A DNA stretch of 64,000 nt, taken from Novosphingobium album (ex Liu et al. 2023) (GTDB lineage Bacteria; Pseudomonadota; Alphaproteobacteria; Sphingomonadales; Sphingomonadaceae). The stretch spans positions 1-64,000 of the forward strand of contig NZ_JARESE010000073.1 of assembly GCF_029076845.1 (NCBI RefSeq). The letters are read 5' to 3'. A program made the translations under genes and the position numbers. The notes under the pieces are model-generated. The model was given only the letters and a program-made list of their open reading frames with translations. It was not told the origin of the DNA and made no database searches. This document shows, in pieces, positions 19,077-28,169 of the stretch (the first letter of the stretch is position 1; every line of letters starts with the position of its first letter).

Positions 19077-20501
19077 TCAGGCGGCGTTGTCGATGCCCAG
19101 TTCGCTGAGCTTGCGGTAAAGCGTCGAGCGCCCGATGCCGAGCCGGCGCGCCACCTCGGTCATCCGGCCGCGATAGAGCCCGATGGCTAGGCGAATGACA
19201 TCCGCCTCGATCTCTTCGAGCGGGCGCAGGTTGCCGTCGGCGGTGTAGAGCATCACGCCCGAGCTTTCCTGCATCGGTGTGGATGATCCTGTGGATTGCG
19301 TGGGACCAAGGATGTTGAGAAGCTGTGGGAAATCGTCCGAAGTCAGCGCATCGCCGTCACAGAACACCGCCGCGCGGAACAGCACGGCCTGAAGCTGGCG
19401 GACATTGCCCGGCCAGTCGTAGGCCGAAAGCAGTGAAAGCGCGCCGTCGGTGATGCCCAGCTCGCGCAGCCCCGGCTGCTCGCCGATGCGCGCGAGGAAG
19501 AAGCGCGAAAGCGCGGCGATATCGCCCAGCCGCTCACGCAGCGGCGGCAGCTTGACCGTGACCGGCGCGAGCGCTTCGTGCAACTCGCGCAGGAACAGCC
19601 CTTCGGTCACCAGATCGCCCAGCGGCAGGTTGGTTGCCGCGATCACGCGCACGTCGATGCGGAAGCTGTAGCGCGCGCCGATCGGGCGCACGTCGCTGCG
19701 GCGGATCGATTCGAGCAGGCGCTCCTGCACCGAAAGCGGCAGGCGATCGACCTCGTCGAGCGCCAGCGTCGCACCGTCGCACTGCTGCAAGGCGCCGATC
19801 TGGCGATCGAACGCGCCGGGAAAGGCGCCTTTCTCATGCCCGAACAGCACCGATTCGATCGCATTGGCCGGCGTGCTGCCCACATTGACGAAGCGCAGCG
19901 GCATCTTCGCGCGCGGGCTGGCCGCGTGCATCGCGCGCATCAGCATTTCCTTGCCGGTGCCGCTTTCACCCTCGATCAGCACGGGGCCATGGCCGCGCGC
20001 CGCCTTGGCCGCGACCGCCAGCGCCTTGCGGAACGTGGGCGCGGCCCCGATCATCGATTCGAAATCGGGGTTCGACGGCATCTTCTCGGTCAGCGGTGCC
20101 AGTTCGTCGCGCGGGGCCTCGCGCGTGGTGGCCATGCGCAGCGCTTGCATCAGCCGGTCGGGCGCGACGGGCTTGACGAGGTAATCGGTCGCCCCCGCGC
20201 GCATCGCTTCCACCGCCAGCAGCGGCGATGTGCTGGCGGTAAGCATCAGGATGGGCAGGGCGGGGCGGCGCGATTTCAGTTCGGAGATCAGCACGCAGGC
20301 ATCGTCGCCCGGCACCCACTGATCGAGGATGATGGCGTTCAGTTCCATGCCCTGGCGCGTGCCCAGCGTGGCGATCGCGGTTTCGGCATCGCGCGCGATG
20401 ATCGTGCGCCAGCCCTCGCGCGCGGCGAGCGCCGAGATCAGCCGGCATTGCGCCGGCTCATCGTCGATCAACATCAGCAGGCGTTGGTCCAGCTCCGCCA
20501 T
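19077..20501 (-). CDS. NtrC-like response regulator with non-canonical sigma-54 interaction motifs
   Basis: The 474-residue protein has a receiver domain (residues 5-120; phospho-acceptor D60 in AIILDQWVPG, K110 in YLVKP), an AAA+ domain (about 145-370) and a Fis-type helix-turn-helix (430-470). Walker A GESGTGKE (178-185) and Walker B LALDE (246-250) look intact. The sigma-54 contact loop GAFTGA reads GAFPGA (225-230), and the segment normally holding both arginine fingers (FREDLYYRL type) reads FLRELHEAL (303-311), lacking Arg at both positions. It may therefore not activate sigma-54 in the usual way. No sensor kinase is adjacent. MAELDQRLL is chosen as start because the upstream open frame is not receiver-like. 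Confidence 0.88.
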   Translation of the reverse strand: MAELDQRLLMLIDDEPAQCRLISALAAREGWRTIIARDAETAIATLGTRQGMELNAIILDQWVPGDDACVLISELKSRRPALPILMLTASTSPLLAVEAMRAGATDYLVKPVAPDRLMQALRMATTREAPRDELAPLTEKMPSNPDFESMIGAAPTFRKALAVAAKAARGHGPVLIEGESGTGKEMLMRAMHAASPRAKMPLRFVNVGSTPANAIESVLFGHEKGAFPGAFDRQIGALQQCDGATLALDEVDRLPLSVQERLLESIRRSDVRPIGARYSFRIDVRVIAATNLPLGDLVTEGLFLRELHEALAPVTVKLPPLRERLGDIAALSRFFLARIGEQPGLRELGITDGALSLLSAYDWPGNVRQLQAVLFRAAVFCDGDALTSDDFPQLLNILGPTQSTGSSTPMQESSGVMLYTADGNLRPLEEIEADVIRLAIGLYRGRMTEVARRLGIGRSTLYRKLSELGIDNAA

Positions 20502-20744
20502 CGTCTCGCGCTTGCCCTTGGGCCCCCCGGTCTTGGAATGGCTCTGTGTAGAGCGCGGGGGTAAAGACCGGATTAAGGCTAAGTGACGGTTTGGGATTAT
20601 GCGTTTCAGCACGGGAGAAAAGCCGGTCCGCGCTGCCATGCCCGCCAGGGGCGTTGCCGAAACGCGTTCTCGGCACTTGAGCGAAACCGGCCGGGCGGCT
20701 AGAGGCGTGCCATCGACGGTCAGACACGTGTGGGGAATGATTTC

Positions 20745-20867
20745 ATGGCATCGGGCAACGACATGAAGGCGGCTAATGATACTTACAGCGGCTTTCTCAC
20801 GCTGCTGAAGATCGGCACCATCGCGGCTGTTTGCGCCACGGCATTCGTCGTTTTCCTGATTGCCTGA
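20745..20867 (+). CDS. aa3-type cytochrome c oxidase subunit IV (40 residues)
   Basis: This tiny gene encodes 40 residues: a short polar N-terminus with DTYSGFLTLLK and one hydrophobic helix (IGTIAAVCATAFVVFLIA). This is the bacterial aa3 oxidase subunit IV family, a single-span accessory subunit of cytochrome c oxidase. GGGGA lies 7 nt before the ATG. It ends 7 nt before pntAA, and this placement directly ahead of the transhydrogenase genes rather than near ctaCD is a recurring alphaproteobacterial arrangement. The main oxidase subunits are not in the window. Confidence 0.85.
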   Translation: MASGNDMKAANDTYSGFLTLLKIGTIAAVCATAFVVFLIA

Positions 20868-20874
20868 GCCGGTC

Positions 20875-22008
20875 ATGCCGTCAGGCCGGCGAATCGCCGT
20901 TCTGAAGGAGCGTGCGGCCGGGGAAACGCGCGTCTCGGCCTCGCCCGAGACGGTCAGGAAGCTTGTCGCGCTGGGCGCGAGCGTGGCGATAGAGGCCGGG
21001 GCGGGCGTGCGCGCCTCGATCCCCGATGACGATTATCGCGCCGCCGGCGCCGTGATCGGCGATGCCGCCGAGGTGGTGGCGGGCGCGGATATCGTGTTCG
21101 GCGTGCAGGGGCCCGAGCCTGACCTGCTCGCGGGCGTGAAGCCCGGCGCCTGGATCGTCGCCGCGCTCGATCCCTTCGCCCGGCGCGCGCGGATCGAGGC
21201 TTACGCCGCCGCCGGGCTGGAAGCGCTGGCGATGGAGTTCATGCCGCGCATCACTCGCGCGCAGACGATGGATATCCTCTCCTCGCAATCGAACCTGGCC
21301 GGCTACAAGGCCGTGCTCGCGGCGGCCGACGTCTATGGCCGCGCCTTTCCGATGATGATGACCGCCGCCGGGACGATCGCGGCGGCCCGGGTCTTCATCA
21401 TGGGCGTGGGCGTGGCCGGGCTCCAGGCGATCGCCACCGCGCGCCGCCTGGGCGCGCAAGTTTCCGCGACCGACGTGCGCGCGGCGACGAAAGAGCAGAT
21501 CCTCTCGCTGGGGGCCAAGCCGATCTTCGTCGAGAACGTCGCCGGCATCGAGGGTGAGGGCACGGGCGGCTATGCCACCGAGATGTCAGAGGAATACCAG
21601 AAGGCGCAGGCCGATCTGGTCTCCAGCCATATCGCCAGGCAGGACATCGTCATCACCACCGCGCTGATCCCCGGCCGCGCCGCGCCGCGCCTGATCACCG
21701 ACGCCCAGATCGCGACGATGAAGCCGGGCAGCGTGATCTTCGATCTCGCCGCGCCGCAAGGCGGCAATGTCGAAGGCACCGTGGCCGATCAGGTGGTCGA
21801 GAAACACGGCGTGACGATCATCGGCTTTTCGAACACCCCCGCGCACCTGCCCGCCGACGCTTCGGCACTCTATGCGCGCAACCTGTTCAACTTCCTCGCC
21901 GCGTTCTGGGACAAGGACGCGGGCGGCCCCGTGCTCGACGCCGAAATCGGCGACGCGATCCGGCTGACGCGGGACGGCAGGATCGTGCACGAGCGGCTGC
22001 TGGCCTGA
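20875..22008 (+). CDS. pntAA: Proton-translocating NAD(P) transhydrogenase, subunit alpha part 1
   Basis: The 377-residue soluble NAD(H)-binding domain I of the transhydrogenase starts with RRIAVLKERAAGETRVSASP, shared with alanine dehydrogenase. It continues with LSSQSNLAGYKAV, the Rossmann loop VFIMGVGVAGLQAIATARRLG and DVRAATKEQ, and the LIPGRAAPRLIT stretch. It passes hydride between NADH and NADP in complex with PntAB and PntB at the inner membrane. ATG 20875 is used; a TTG at 20860 would overlap the preceding gene. The alpha subunit is split into two genes, as in Rhodospirillum and relatives. Confidence 0.95.
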   Translation: MPSGRRIAVLKERAAGETRVSASPETVRKLVALGASVAIEAGAGVRASIPDDDYRAAGAVIGDAAEVVAGADIVFGVQGPEPDLLAGVKPGAWIVAALDPFARRARIEAYAAAGLEALAMEFMPRITRAQTMDILSSQSNLAGYKAVLAAADVYGRAFPMMMTAAGTIAAARVFIMGVGVAGLQAIATARRLGAQVSATDVRAATKEQILSLGAKPIFVENVAGIEGEGTGGYATEMSEEYQKAQADLVSSHIARQDIVITTALIPGRAAPRLITDAQIATMKPGSVIFDLAAPQGGNVEGTVADQVVEKHGVTIIGFSNTPAHLPADASALYARNLFNFLAAFWDKDAGGPVLDAEIGDAIRLTRDGRIVHERLLA

Positions 22009-22020
22009 GGAGGACGCATA

Positions 22021-22305
22021 GTGGACTTCATCTCGATCCTCTCGATCTTCGTCATGGCCTGCTTCGTGGGCTATTATGTCGTCTGGTCGGTCACGCCCGC
22101 GCTGCACACGCCGCTGATGGCGGTGACCAACGCGATTTCCTCGGTGATCATCGTCGGCGCGCTCGTTGCCGGTGCCGCCGCCGGATCGCCGGTGGCCAAG
22201 TGGCTGGGCCTGGCCGGCGTGGTGCTGGCCAGCATCAACATCTTCGGCGGCTTCGCCGTGACCGAGCGGATGCTGGCGATGTACAAGAAGAAGGACCGCA
22301 AATAG
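22021..22305 (+). CDS. pntAB: NAD(P) transhydrogenase, subunit alpha part 2
   Basis: The 94-residue membrane part of the alpha subunit has three to four hydrophobic helices, including the conserved WSVTPALHTPLMAVTNAISS and GFAVTERMLAMYKKKD at the C-terminus. It forms half of the proton channel with PntB. Translation starts at GTG 22021, with GAGGA ahead, 12 nt after pntAA. Its TAG stop shares one base with the GTG start of pntB. Confidence 0.95.
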   Translation: MDFISILSIFVMACFVGYYVVWSVTPALHTPLMAVTNAISSVIIVGALVAGAAAGSPVAKWLGLAGVVLASINIFGGFAVTERMLAMYKKKDRK

Positions 22306-23756
22306 TGGCGATCGCGCCTTCCGAAGCCGTGGCGGGCGCTTCGCTTGCGGTCCATGAGGTGAGCCCGTGGGTCGCGGCGGCCTATCTGGTCGCCGGCGCC
22401 TGCTTCATCCTGGCCTTGCGCGGCCTGTCATCGCCTGCCACCTCGCGCCGGGGCAATCGCTTGGGCATGGCCGGGATGCTGATCGCGGTCGTGACCACGC
22501 TGATCACGCACGAGATCGCCAGCCTGCCCGAGATCCTGGTGGCCATCGCGATCGGCGGCGGCATCGGCTTCGTCATCGCTCGCCGCATCCAGATGACGGC
22601 GATGCCGCAGCTGGTCGCCGCCTTCCACTCGCTGGTCGGCCTTGCCGCGGTGCTGGTGGGGATCGCCGCCTATCTCAATCCCGGCGCATTCGGCATTCTG
22701 GAACCGGGCGGGCTCGATATCCTGAAGGGCAGCCGGCTTGAGATGGGGCTGGGCGTCGCCATCGGCGCGATCACCTTTTCCGGCTCGGTGATCGCTTTCG
22801 CCAAGCTCAACGGCAACATGAGCGGGGCGCCGATCCTGTTGCCGGCGCGGCATGTGATCAACCTGGGCACGCTGATCGCGATCCTGGTGCTGGTGAACCT
22901 GTTCCACTGGGATACGCCGGCGCTGTTCTGGGCCATCGTCGGGCTTTCGTTCCTGATCGGCTTCCTGCTGATCATCCCGATCGGCGGGGCGGACATGCCC
23001 GTGGTCGTCTCGATGCTGAACAGCTATTCGGGCTGGGCGGCCGCCGCGATGGGCTTCACGCTGCACAACACCGCGATGATCATCACCGGCGCGCTGGTCG
23101 GCGCTTCGGGCGCGATCCTGTCGTACATCATGTGCCGGGCGATGAACCGCAGCTTCATCTCGGTGATCGCCGGCGGCTTCGGCGCCGAGGCGGGCGGGGG
23201 CGGCGATGCGGTCAAGACAGACCGGCCGTGGAAGCGCGGCTCGGCCGAGGACGCGGCTTTCCTGATGAAAGAGGCCGAGCAGGTCATCATCATTCCCGGC
23301 TACGGCATGGCCGTGGCGCAGGCCCAGCACGTGCTGCGCGAGATGGCGGACCAGCTCAAGGCGCACGGCGTGCGCGTCAAGTACGCGATCCACCCGGTCG
23401 CCGGCCGGATGCCCGGCCACATGAACGTGCTGCTGGCCGAGGCCAACGTCCCTTATGACGAGGTCTTCGAGCTGGAAGACATCAACGGCGAATTCGCCCA
23501 GACCGACGTCGCCTTCATCATCGGCGCCAACGACGTGGTCAACCCCGCGGCCAAGACCGACAAGTCCTCGCCGATCTACGGGATGCCGGTGTTCGATGTG
23601 GAAAAGGCCAAGACCATCTTCTTCATCAAGCGCTCGATGGGCGGGCAGGGCTATGCCGGCGTCGACAACGACGTGTTCTACATGGACCAGACGATGATGC
23701 TGCTGTCCGATGCCAAGAAGATGGTCGAGGAAATCGTCAAGGCCCTGGCGGACTGA
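22305..23756 (+). CDS. pntB: NAD(P) transhydrogenase, subunit beta
   Basis: The 483-residue protein has about eight or nine membrane helices in its first 280 residues, then the NADP(H)-binding domain III with VIIIPGYGMAVAQAQHVLRE, FAIHPVAGRMPGHMNVLLAE-like text and IGANDVVNPAAKTD. It completes the three-gene enzyme that couples proton flow to NADPH formation. GTG 22305 gives the family N-terminus; longer starts overlap pntAB. Its TGA overlaps the following ATG (TGATG). Confidence 0.95.
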   Translation: MAIAPSEAVAGASLAVHEVSPWVAAAYLVAGACFILALRGLSSPATSRRGNRLGMAGMLIAVVTTLITHEIASLPEILVAIAIGGGIGFVIARRIQMTAMPQLVAAFHSLVGLAAVLVGIAAYLNPGAFGILEPGGLDILKGSRLEMGLGVAIGAITFSGSVIAFAKLNGNMSGAPILLPARHVINLGTLIAILVLVNLFHWDTPALFWAIVGLSFLIGFLLIIPIGGADMPVVVSMLNSYSGWAAAAMGFTLHNTAMIITGALVGASGAILSYIMCRAMNRSFISVIAGGFGAEAGGGGDAVKTDRPWKRGSAEDAAFLMKEAEQVIIIPGYGMAVAQAQHVLREMADQLKAHGVRVKYAIHPVAGRMPGHMNVLLAEANVPYDEVFELEDINGEFAQTDVAFIIGANDVVNPAAKTDKSSPIYGMPVFDVEKAKTIFFIKRSMGGQGYAGVDNDVFYMDQTMMLLSDAKKMVEEIVKALAD

Positions 23757-24076
23757 TGCGCCGCTTCGTGCTGCTCCTGCTGCTGGCGGCGGCGGGCGTT
23801 TACCTGACTTTCGGCGGCGGCTGGCGCGCTTTCAAGGAATATCGCGTGCGCTCCGCCCTGGTCGAGGCCGGCCTTTCCGACAAGCGCGCCGATTGCATGG
23901 CGCGGCGCATGGTGAAGCGGCTGTCCATCGTCCAGCTTTACAAGCTGCAGCGGTTCGAAGGGGAAAGCCATTCGCTCGGCGCCTATATCGCCGGCGTGCG
24001 CCGCGTGGGTGATGGGGAAGCGATTGCGGTGACGGCCAGCTCGGCCGCCTTGTGCGCCACGGGCATCGCCCGCTAG
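23756..24076 (+). CDS. Small secreted or membrane-anchored protein of unknown function
   Basis: This 106-residue protein starts with a basic then hydrophobic segment (RRFVLLLLLAAAGVYLTF), which could be a signal peptide or anchor. The rest is a small basic domain with two cysteines, C44 in KRADCMARRMVKRLS and one near the C-terminus. I recognise no domain. Its ATG overlaps the pntB stop in TGATG, so it is translationally coupled to the transhydrogenase and could be an accessory factor, although operon membership alone does not show this. Confidence 0.72.
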   Translation: MRRFVLLLLLAAAGVYLTFGGGWRAFKEYRVRSALVEAGLSDKRADCMARRMVKRLSIVQLYKLQRFEGESHSLGAYIAGVRRVGDGEAIAVTASSAALCATGIAR

Positions 24077-24114
24077 GAAGGCAGGCGAGCGAGACTGCGA
24101 AAGGACTCCCCATT

Positions 24115-24810
24115 TTGCGCAAGATCGGCCTGATCGGCGGCCTCAGCTGGTTTTCCACCCGGACTTACTACGAATACATCAATCGCGGCGTGCAGGCGCG
24201 CGCGGGCGCCACGGCCAGCGCGCCGATGGTGATCGAAAGCCTGGATGCCGCCAGCCTGATGCGGCTTTCCAGCGCGGAGGACTGGCAGCACGCCAGCGAC
24301 GTGCTGGCCGAATCGGCCCGCCGGCTTGAAGCCGCCGGCGCCACCGCGATCCTCATCGGCGCCAATTCGATGCACAAGGTCTATGATGCGGTGGCCGATG
24401 CGGTGGCGGTGCCGCTGCTCCACATCGCCGAATGCGTTGCTGAACGCATGGTCCGGCAGGGGGCGAAGCGCGCGGCGCTGCTCGGCACGCGCAACGTCAT
24501 GCTCGATACCTTCTACCGGCAGAAGCTGATCGCGCGCGATATCGAGCTGCTGCCGCCCAGCCTGGCGCGGGTCGAGACGCTTGACCGGATCATCTATGAC
24601 GAGCTGATGCTGGGCAAGGCGACGCGCCAGTCCGAGCGCGAGCTGAAGACGATCATCACCACGCTGGGGCAGGAAGGCGCCGAAGCGATCGTGCTGGGCT
24701 GTACCGAGCTTGAGATGATCGTCGATGTCGATGCCAATGTGCTGCCGATCTTCGATTGCACGCGCATCCATGCCGATGCGGCGGTCGACTGGATCCTGGG
24801 TGAGGGCTGA
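24115..24810 (+). CDS. Aspartate/glutamate racemase family protein lacking one catalytic residue
   Basis: The 231-residue protein aligns over its length with YgeA-type Asp/Glu racemases: [20 protein letters not shown] at the N-terminus, [12 protein letters not shown], and [13 protein letters not shown] with the second active-site cysteine C196. The first active-site position, Cys in most of the family and Thr in E. coli YgeA, lies just before the conserved Asn and is Ala83 here (LIGANSMHK). Two-base racemisation is thus doubtful. Start TTG 24115 has AAGGA about 9 nt upstream and gives the conserved N-terminus. Confidence 0.82.
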   Translation: MRKIGLIGGLSWFSTRTYYEYINRGVQARAGATASAPMVIESLDAASLMRLSSAEDWQHASDVLAESARRLEAAGATAILIGANSMHKVYDAVADAVAVPLLHIAECVAERMVRQGAKRAALLGTRNVMLDTFYRQKLIARDIELLPPSLARVETLDRIIYDELMLGKATRQSERELKTIITTLGQEGAEAIVLGCTELEMIVDVDANVLPIFDCTRIHADAAVDWILGEG

Positions 24811-24811
24811 C

Positions 24812-25972
24812 TTGGCACTCGCCCCCTACGCCTCTGACCCGGAACGGACGCGCGGACGCGAATTCCCGCTGGAAAACGCGCTCGCGCGCGGACCGCGCAG
24901 CGCTTATCAGCGCGATCGGGACCGGATCATCCATTCGATCGCGTTCCGCCGCCTGCGCTACAAGACGCAAGTGTTCATCGCGCCCGACGGCGATCATTAC
25001 CGGGTGCGGCTGACGCACAGCCTGGAAGTGGCGCAGATCGCGCGCGTGATCGCCCGCACGCTGGGGCTGGACGAGGATCTGACCGAGGCGCTGGCGCTGG
25101 CCCACGACATCGGCCACGCCCCGTTCGGCCATGCCGGCGAGGAAGCGCTGAAAGCCGCGCTCGACCGGCGCGGCGGCTTCGATCACAATGCCCATTGCCT
25201 GCGCACGCTGATGCGGATCGAATCGCCCTATTGCGAGCATGACGGGCTCAACCTCACCTGGGAGACGCTGGAGGGCCTGGCCAAGCACAACGGGCCGGTG
25301 GCCCAGCCGAACTGGGCGCTGGCCGGGCTCGACGCGGAATACCCGCTCGATCTGGCCACCTGGCCTTCGCTGGAAGCGCAGATCGCTTCGCTGTCCGACG
25401 ATATCGCCTATGACAATCACGATATCGACGATGGCCTGCGCGCCGGCTTCCTCGATCTTGACGAGCTGCTGGCCCATCCCTTCGTCGCCGATCACTGGGC
25501 CGAGGTCGAGCGGCGCTATCCCCTGGCGCCGCGCGACCGCCAGCTGGCCGAGCTGATCCGCAGCCAGATCGGCTTCATGGTCAACGATCTCATCGCCGAA
25601 ACCCGACGGCGCGTCGCGGGCATGGCCGACGTGGGCGACGTGCGCGGCGCCGGCCGGGCCACCGCTGCCTTCTCGCCCGAGCTGGGCGAGGCCGAGCGCG
25701 GCTTCAAGCGCTTCATGTACGAAAAGTTGTATTACCATCCCGAGCAGGTCGAGACCGCGCGGCGCGCCCGCGCCGTGATCGCCGAGCTCTTCGCGGCCTA
25801 TTCGCAGGAACCGGTGCTGATGGACGAGGAGTGGATCGACACGCTGCCGCGTTTCGAGCCCGATCGCAGCCGCCACATTGCCGATTACATCGCGGGCATG
25901 ACCGATCGCTTCGCCATCACCTGCCACGAACAGATCTATGGCCGCACCACCGAGGGCCTGCGCAATGTTTGA
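24812..25972 (+). CDS. dGTPase-like deoxynucleoside triphosphate triphosphohydrolase (HD family)
   Basis: The 386-residue HD phosphohydrolase has the metal site spread over [17 protein letters not shown] (H), [19 protein letters not shown] (HD) and [17 protein letters not shown] (D). These enzymes split dNTPs to nucleoside and triphosphate. The length of under 400 residues marks the short type 2 dGTPase-like group, not E. coli Dgt. Start TTG 24812 lies 1 nt after the racemase stop; the longer frame would overlap that gene. cysS or argS often follows this gene in alphaproteobacteria, but not here. Confidence 0.92.
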   Translation: MALAPYASDPERTRGREFPLENALARGPRSAYQRDRDRIIHSIAFRRLRYKTQVFIAPDGDHYRVRLTHSLEVAQIARVIARTLGLDEDLTEALALAHDIGHAPFGHAGEEALKAALDRRGGFDHNAHCLRTLMRIESPYCEHDGLNLTWETLEGLAKHNGPVAQPNWALAGLDAEYPLDLATWPSLEAQIASLSDDIAYDNHDIDDGLRAGFLDLDELLAHPFVADHWAEVERRYPLAPRDRQLAELIRSQIGFMVNDLIAETRRRVAGMADVGDVRGAGRATAAFSPELGEAERGFKRFMYEKLYYHPEQVETARRARAVIAELFAAYSQEPVLMDEEWIDTLPRFEPDRSRHIADYIAGMTDRFAITCHEQIYGRTTEGLRNV

Positions 25973-25984
25973 GGCGCGCGCGCG

Positions 25985-26668
25985 GTGAGTGCCGGCCCGG
26001 TGAAGCGCATCTGCCTTGTCGGTGCGACGGGGCTGGTCGGCTACAGCCTGCTGGAAGAGGCGGTGGGGCGCGAGGATGTGCGCCTGGTCGCCGTCGCCCG
26101 TCGCGAGGTGGCGCTGCCGCCGGGCGCGCGCATGGAAATGCTGGTGGGCGATACCGGCGGCTGGCCGCGCGCGATCGCGGCGGCGCGGGCCGACGTCCTG
26201 GTCTGCGCGCTGGGCACGACGATGCGGCGCGCCGGCGGCGAGGAGGCATTCCGCGCGATCGACCACGATCTGGTGCTGGCCTGCGCCCGCGCCGCGCGCG
26301 ATGCGGGGATCGAGCGCATGATCGTGGTGTCATCGGTCGGCGCCGACCGCGCGAGCCGGGCCTTCTACCTGCGCACCAAAGGCGAGACCGACGAGGCGCT
26401 GGGCAAGCTGGGCTTCCGCCGGCTCGATATCCTGCGGCCGGGCCTGCTGCGCGGGTCACGCGCCGAAAGCCGGCCGTTCGAACGTCTGGCGCAGGCGGCC
26501 GCTCCGCTGGCGGATCTGTTCCTTCAGGGCGGCTGGCGGCGCTTCCGCGCGGTCCGCGCGCGATCGCTGGCGCGGGCCATCCTGGCGCTGGCGCATGAGA
26601 AGGCCGCCGGGCGGTTCATCCACGAATATGACGGGATTCAGCTAATCCTGCGCCGGGCTGGGGAATAG
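25985..26668 (+). CDS. NAD(P)-binding atypical SDR (HTATIP2-like)
   Basis: The 227-residue protein begins with an NAD(P)-binding motif ICLVGATGLVGYSLLEEAV and continues with DVLVCALGTTMRRAGG and RMIVVSSVGADRASRAFYLR, a pattern of the atypical SDR group that includes human HTATIP2/TIP30. The usual Tyr-x-x-x-Lys pair is represented by YLRTKGE. The substrate is unknown. It starts at GTG 25985, 12 nt after the dNTPase gene, so co-transcription is likely. The glycine riboswitch follows downstream. Confidence 0.82.
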   Translation: MSAGPVKRICLVGATGLVGYSLLEEAVGREDVRLVAVARREVALPPGARMEMLVGDTGGWPRAIAAARADVLVCALGTTMRRAGGEEAFRAIDHDLVLACARAARDAGIERMIVVSSVGADRASRAFYLRTKGETDEALGKLGFRRLDILRPGLLRGSRAESRPFERLAQAAAPLADLFLQGGWRRFRAVRARSLARAILALAHEKAAGRFIHEYDGIQLILRRAGE

Positions 26669-26692
26669 TCTCGGCTCCGGCTGGCCGGGCGG

Positions 26693-26722
26693 TTGACTCG
26701 CATCGGCGGCTCGCCCATCGTT
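26693..26722 (+). promoter_or_regulatory. Candidate promoter of the gcv operon
   Basis: TTGACT (26693-26698) is a good -35 hexamer located 40 bp before the riboswitch. The -10 about 17-18 bp downstream (CATCGTT region) is weak. A GANTC site overlaps the -35. The prediction rests on position and one hexamer. Confidence 0.3.
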
Positions 26723-26737
26723 CATGCATCGCTGACA

Positions 26738-26966
26738 GCGCGGGAGAGACCCGTCGATTCGACCTATCAGGGAAGCATCGCCGGGCGCCGAAGGAGCAAC
26801 CGCCCCGGAATCTCTCAGGCAAAAGGACCGCGCGGCGTCGATAGCGAGACTCTGGAAAGTGCCCTGCCGAAAACGGGGGGCCGCCGACGGTGTAACCCAG
26901 CAAGCCCTTGTGATCGGGTGCGCGGGGGAAAGCTCTCAGGCTTCCGTGACAGAGGGGGCACCTGGA
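26738..26966 (+). ncRNA. Tandem glycine riboswitch
   Basis: Two successive aptamers are readable. The first runs from GCGGGAGAGACC to about 26830, with GCCGAAGGAGCAACC and the partner AATCTCTCAGGCAAAAGGACC. The second, from about 26838, has CTCTGGAAAGTGCC, CGCCGACGGTGTAACCC and GAAAGCTCTCAGGCTTCCGT, then AGAGGGGGC. The short linker between them is typical of the paired arrangement. Binding of glycine is expected to turn on the glycine cleavage operon that begins about 30 nt downstream. How expression is switched (terminator or ribosome access) is not clear; no obvious terminator follows. Confidence 0.93.
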
Positions 26967-26997
26967 ATGGTGTGCCAAGCTGTGCGGAGCGTTTGAT

Positions 26998-28158
26998 GTG
27001 AGCGATGATGTTTTCCCGGATGACGTTTCCGCTGATGATGACGCGGCCGAAGAGGTCGCGATCGCGCTGCTGACCCTGCCGCTCGATGCCTGGCACCGCG
27101 CGCGCGGGGGCCGCATGGTCGAATTCGCCGGCTATCTCATGCCCGTGCAGTACGAAGGCATCATCGCCGAGCACCAGTGGACGCGCGAGAATGCCGGGCT
27201 GTTCGATGTGTCGCACATGGGCCAGTTGTTCGTCTCGGGCGAGGATGCCGATGCGGCGCTGGAAGCGGTGCTGCCCATCGATCTGGCGACGCTGAAGCTG
27301 GGCGCCTTGCGCTATTCGCTGCTGCTCGATGCGGATGGCGGCATTCTTGACGATCTCATCGTCTCGCGCTGGCGCGAAGGGCTGTTCCTGGTCGTCAACG
27401 GCGCGACCAAATGGGACGATATCGCCTGGCTGCGTGAGCAGCTGCCCGATGCCGTCACGCTCAACCATCTGGACGAGCGCGCGCTGCTGGCGCTGCAGGG
27501 CCCGGCCGCGTTCGCCGCGCTGGACCGGCTGGCGAGCGGCGAGCATCCGCTTGCGGCGCTGACCTTCATGCGCGGCGGCCGGTTCATGCTGGGCGGCGTG
27601 GAAGCGTGGATCAGCCGTTCGGGCTATACCGGCGAGGACGGCTTCGAGATCTCGGTTCCCGCCGAAGCCGCCGTCGCCGTGGCCGATCTGCTCTGCGGCG
27701 CGCCCGAGGTGAAGCCGATCGGGCTGGGCGCGCGGGATTCGCTGCGGCTTGAAGCTGGCCTGCCGCTCTATGGCCACGATCTCTCGCCCGAAACCGATCC
27801 CGTCAGCGCCGATCTCGCCTTCGCGATCAACAAGCGCCGCCGCGCCGAAGGCGGCTTTCCCGGCGCGGAGCGGATTCTCGGTCTGCTCACCAGTGGCGCG
27901 CCGCGCCGCCGGATCGGCCTCTCGCTCGAGGGACGGATGGCCGCGCGCGAAGGCGCCAAGGTCTTCGCCGGAGACCGCGAAGTCGGCATCGTCACTTCAG
28001 GCGGCTTTTCGCCCACGCTGCAACGGCCCATCGCCATGGCCTATGTCGATAGCGACCTGGCCGCAGAGGGAACCGCGCTGTCGCTCGAAATGCGGGGCAA
28101 GCGGCTCGATGCCCGCATCGTGCCGATGCCCTTCGTCCCCCACCGCTATCATCGTTGA
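26998..28158 (+). CDS. gcvT: Glycine cleavage system aminomethyltransferase (T protein)
   Basis: The 386-residue tetrahydrofolate-dependent enzyme releases ammonia from the aminomethyl-lipoyl H protein and makes methylene-THF. Core marks are [29 protein letters not shown], the folate-site [11 protein letters not shown] and [21 protein letters not shown] 26-residue acidic N-terminal tail ([20 protein letters not shown]) precedes the normal beginning [12 protein letters not shown]; it is absent from typical GcvT. GTG 26998 is the start that keeps this frame; no in-frame ATG precedes the conserved core. Confidence 0.95.
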   Translation: MSDDVFPDDVSADDDAAEEVAIALLTLPLDAWHRARGGRMVEFAGYLMPVQYEGIIAEHQWTRENAGLFDVSHMGQLFVSGEDADAALEAVLPIDLATLKLGALRYSLLLDADGGILDDLIVSRWREGLFLVVNGATKWDDIAWLREQLPDAVTLNHLDERALLALQGPAAFAALDRLASGEHPLAALTFMRGGRFMLGGVEAWISRSGYTGEDGFEISVPAEAAVAVADLLCGAPEVKPIGLGARDSLRLEAGLPLYGHDLSPETDPVSADLAFAINKRRRAEGGFPGAERILGLLTSGAPRRRIGLSLEGRMAAREGAKVFAGDREVGIVTSGGFSPTLQRPIAMAYVDSDLAAEGTALSLEMRGKRLDARIVPMPFVPHRYHR

Positions 28159-28169
28159 GGAACTGCCCC

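Noticed and set aside
20860-20874. TTG start for pntAA at 20860
   Set aside because: It overlaps the end of the oxidase subunit IV gene; ATG 20875 yields the conserved N-terminus.
20502-20876. 125-residue upstream extension of the NtrC-like regulator frame
   Set aside because: It runs over the oxidase subunit IV gene and intergenic DNA and does not resemble a receiver domain; the regulator starts at MAELDQ.
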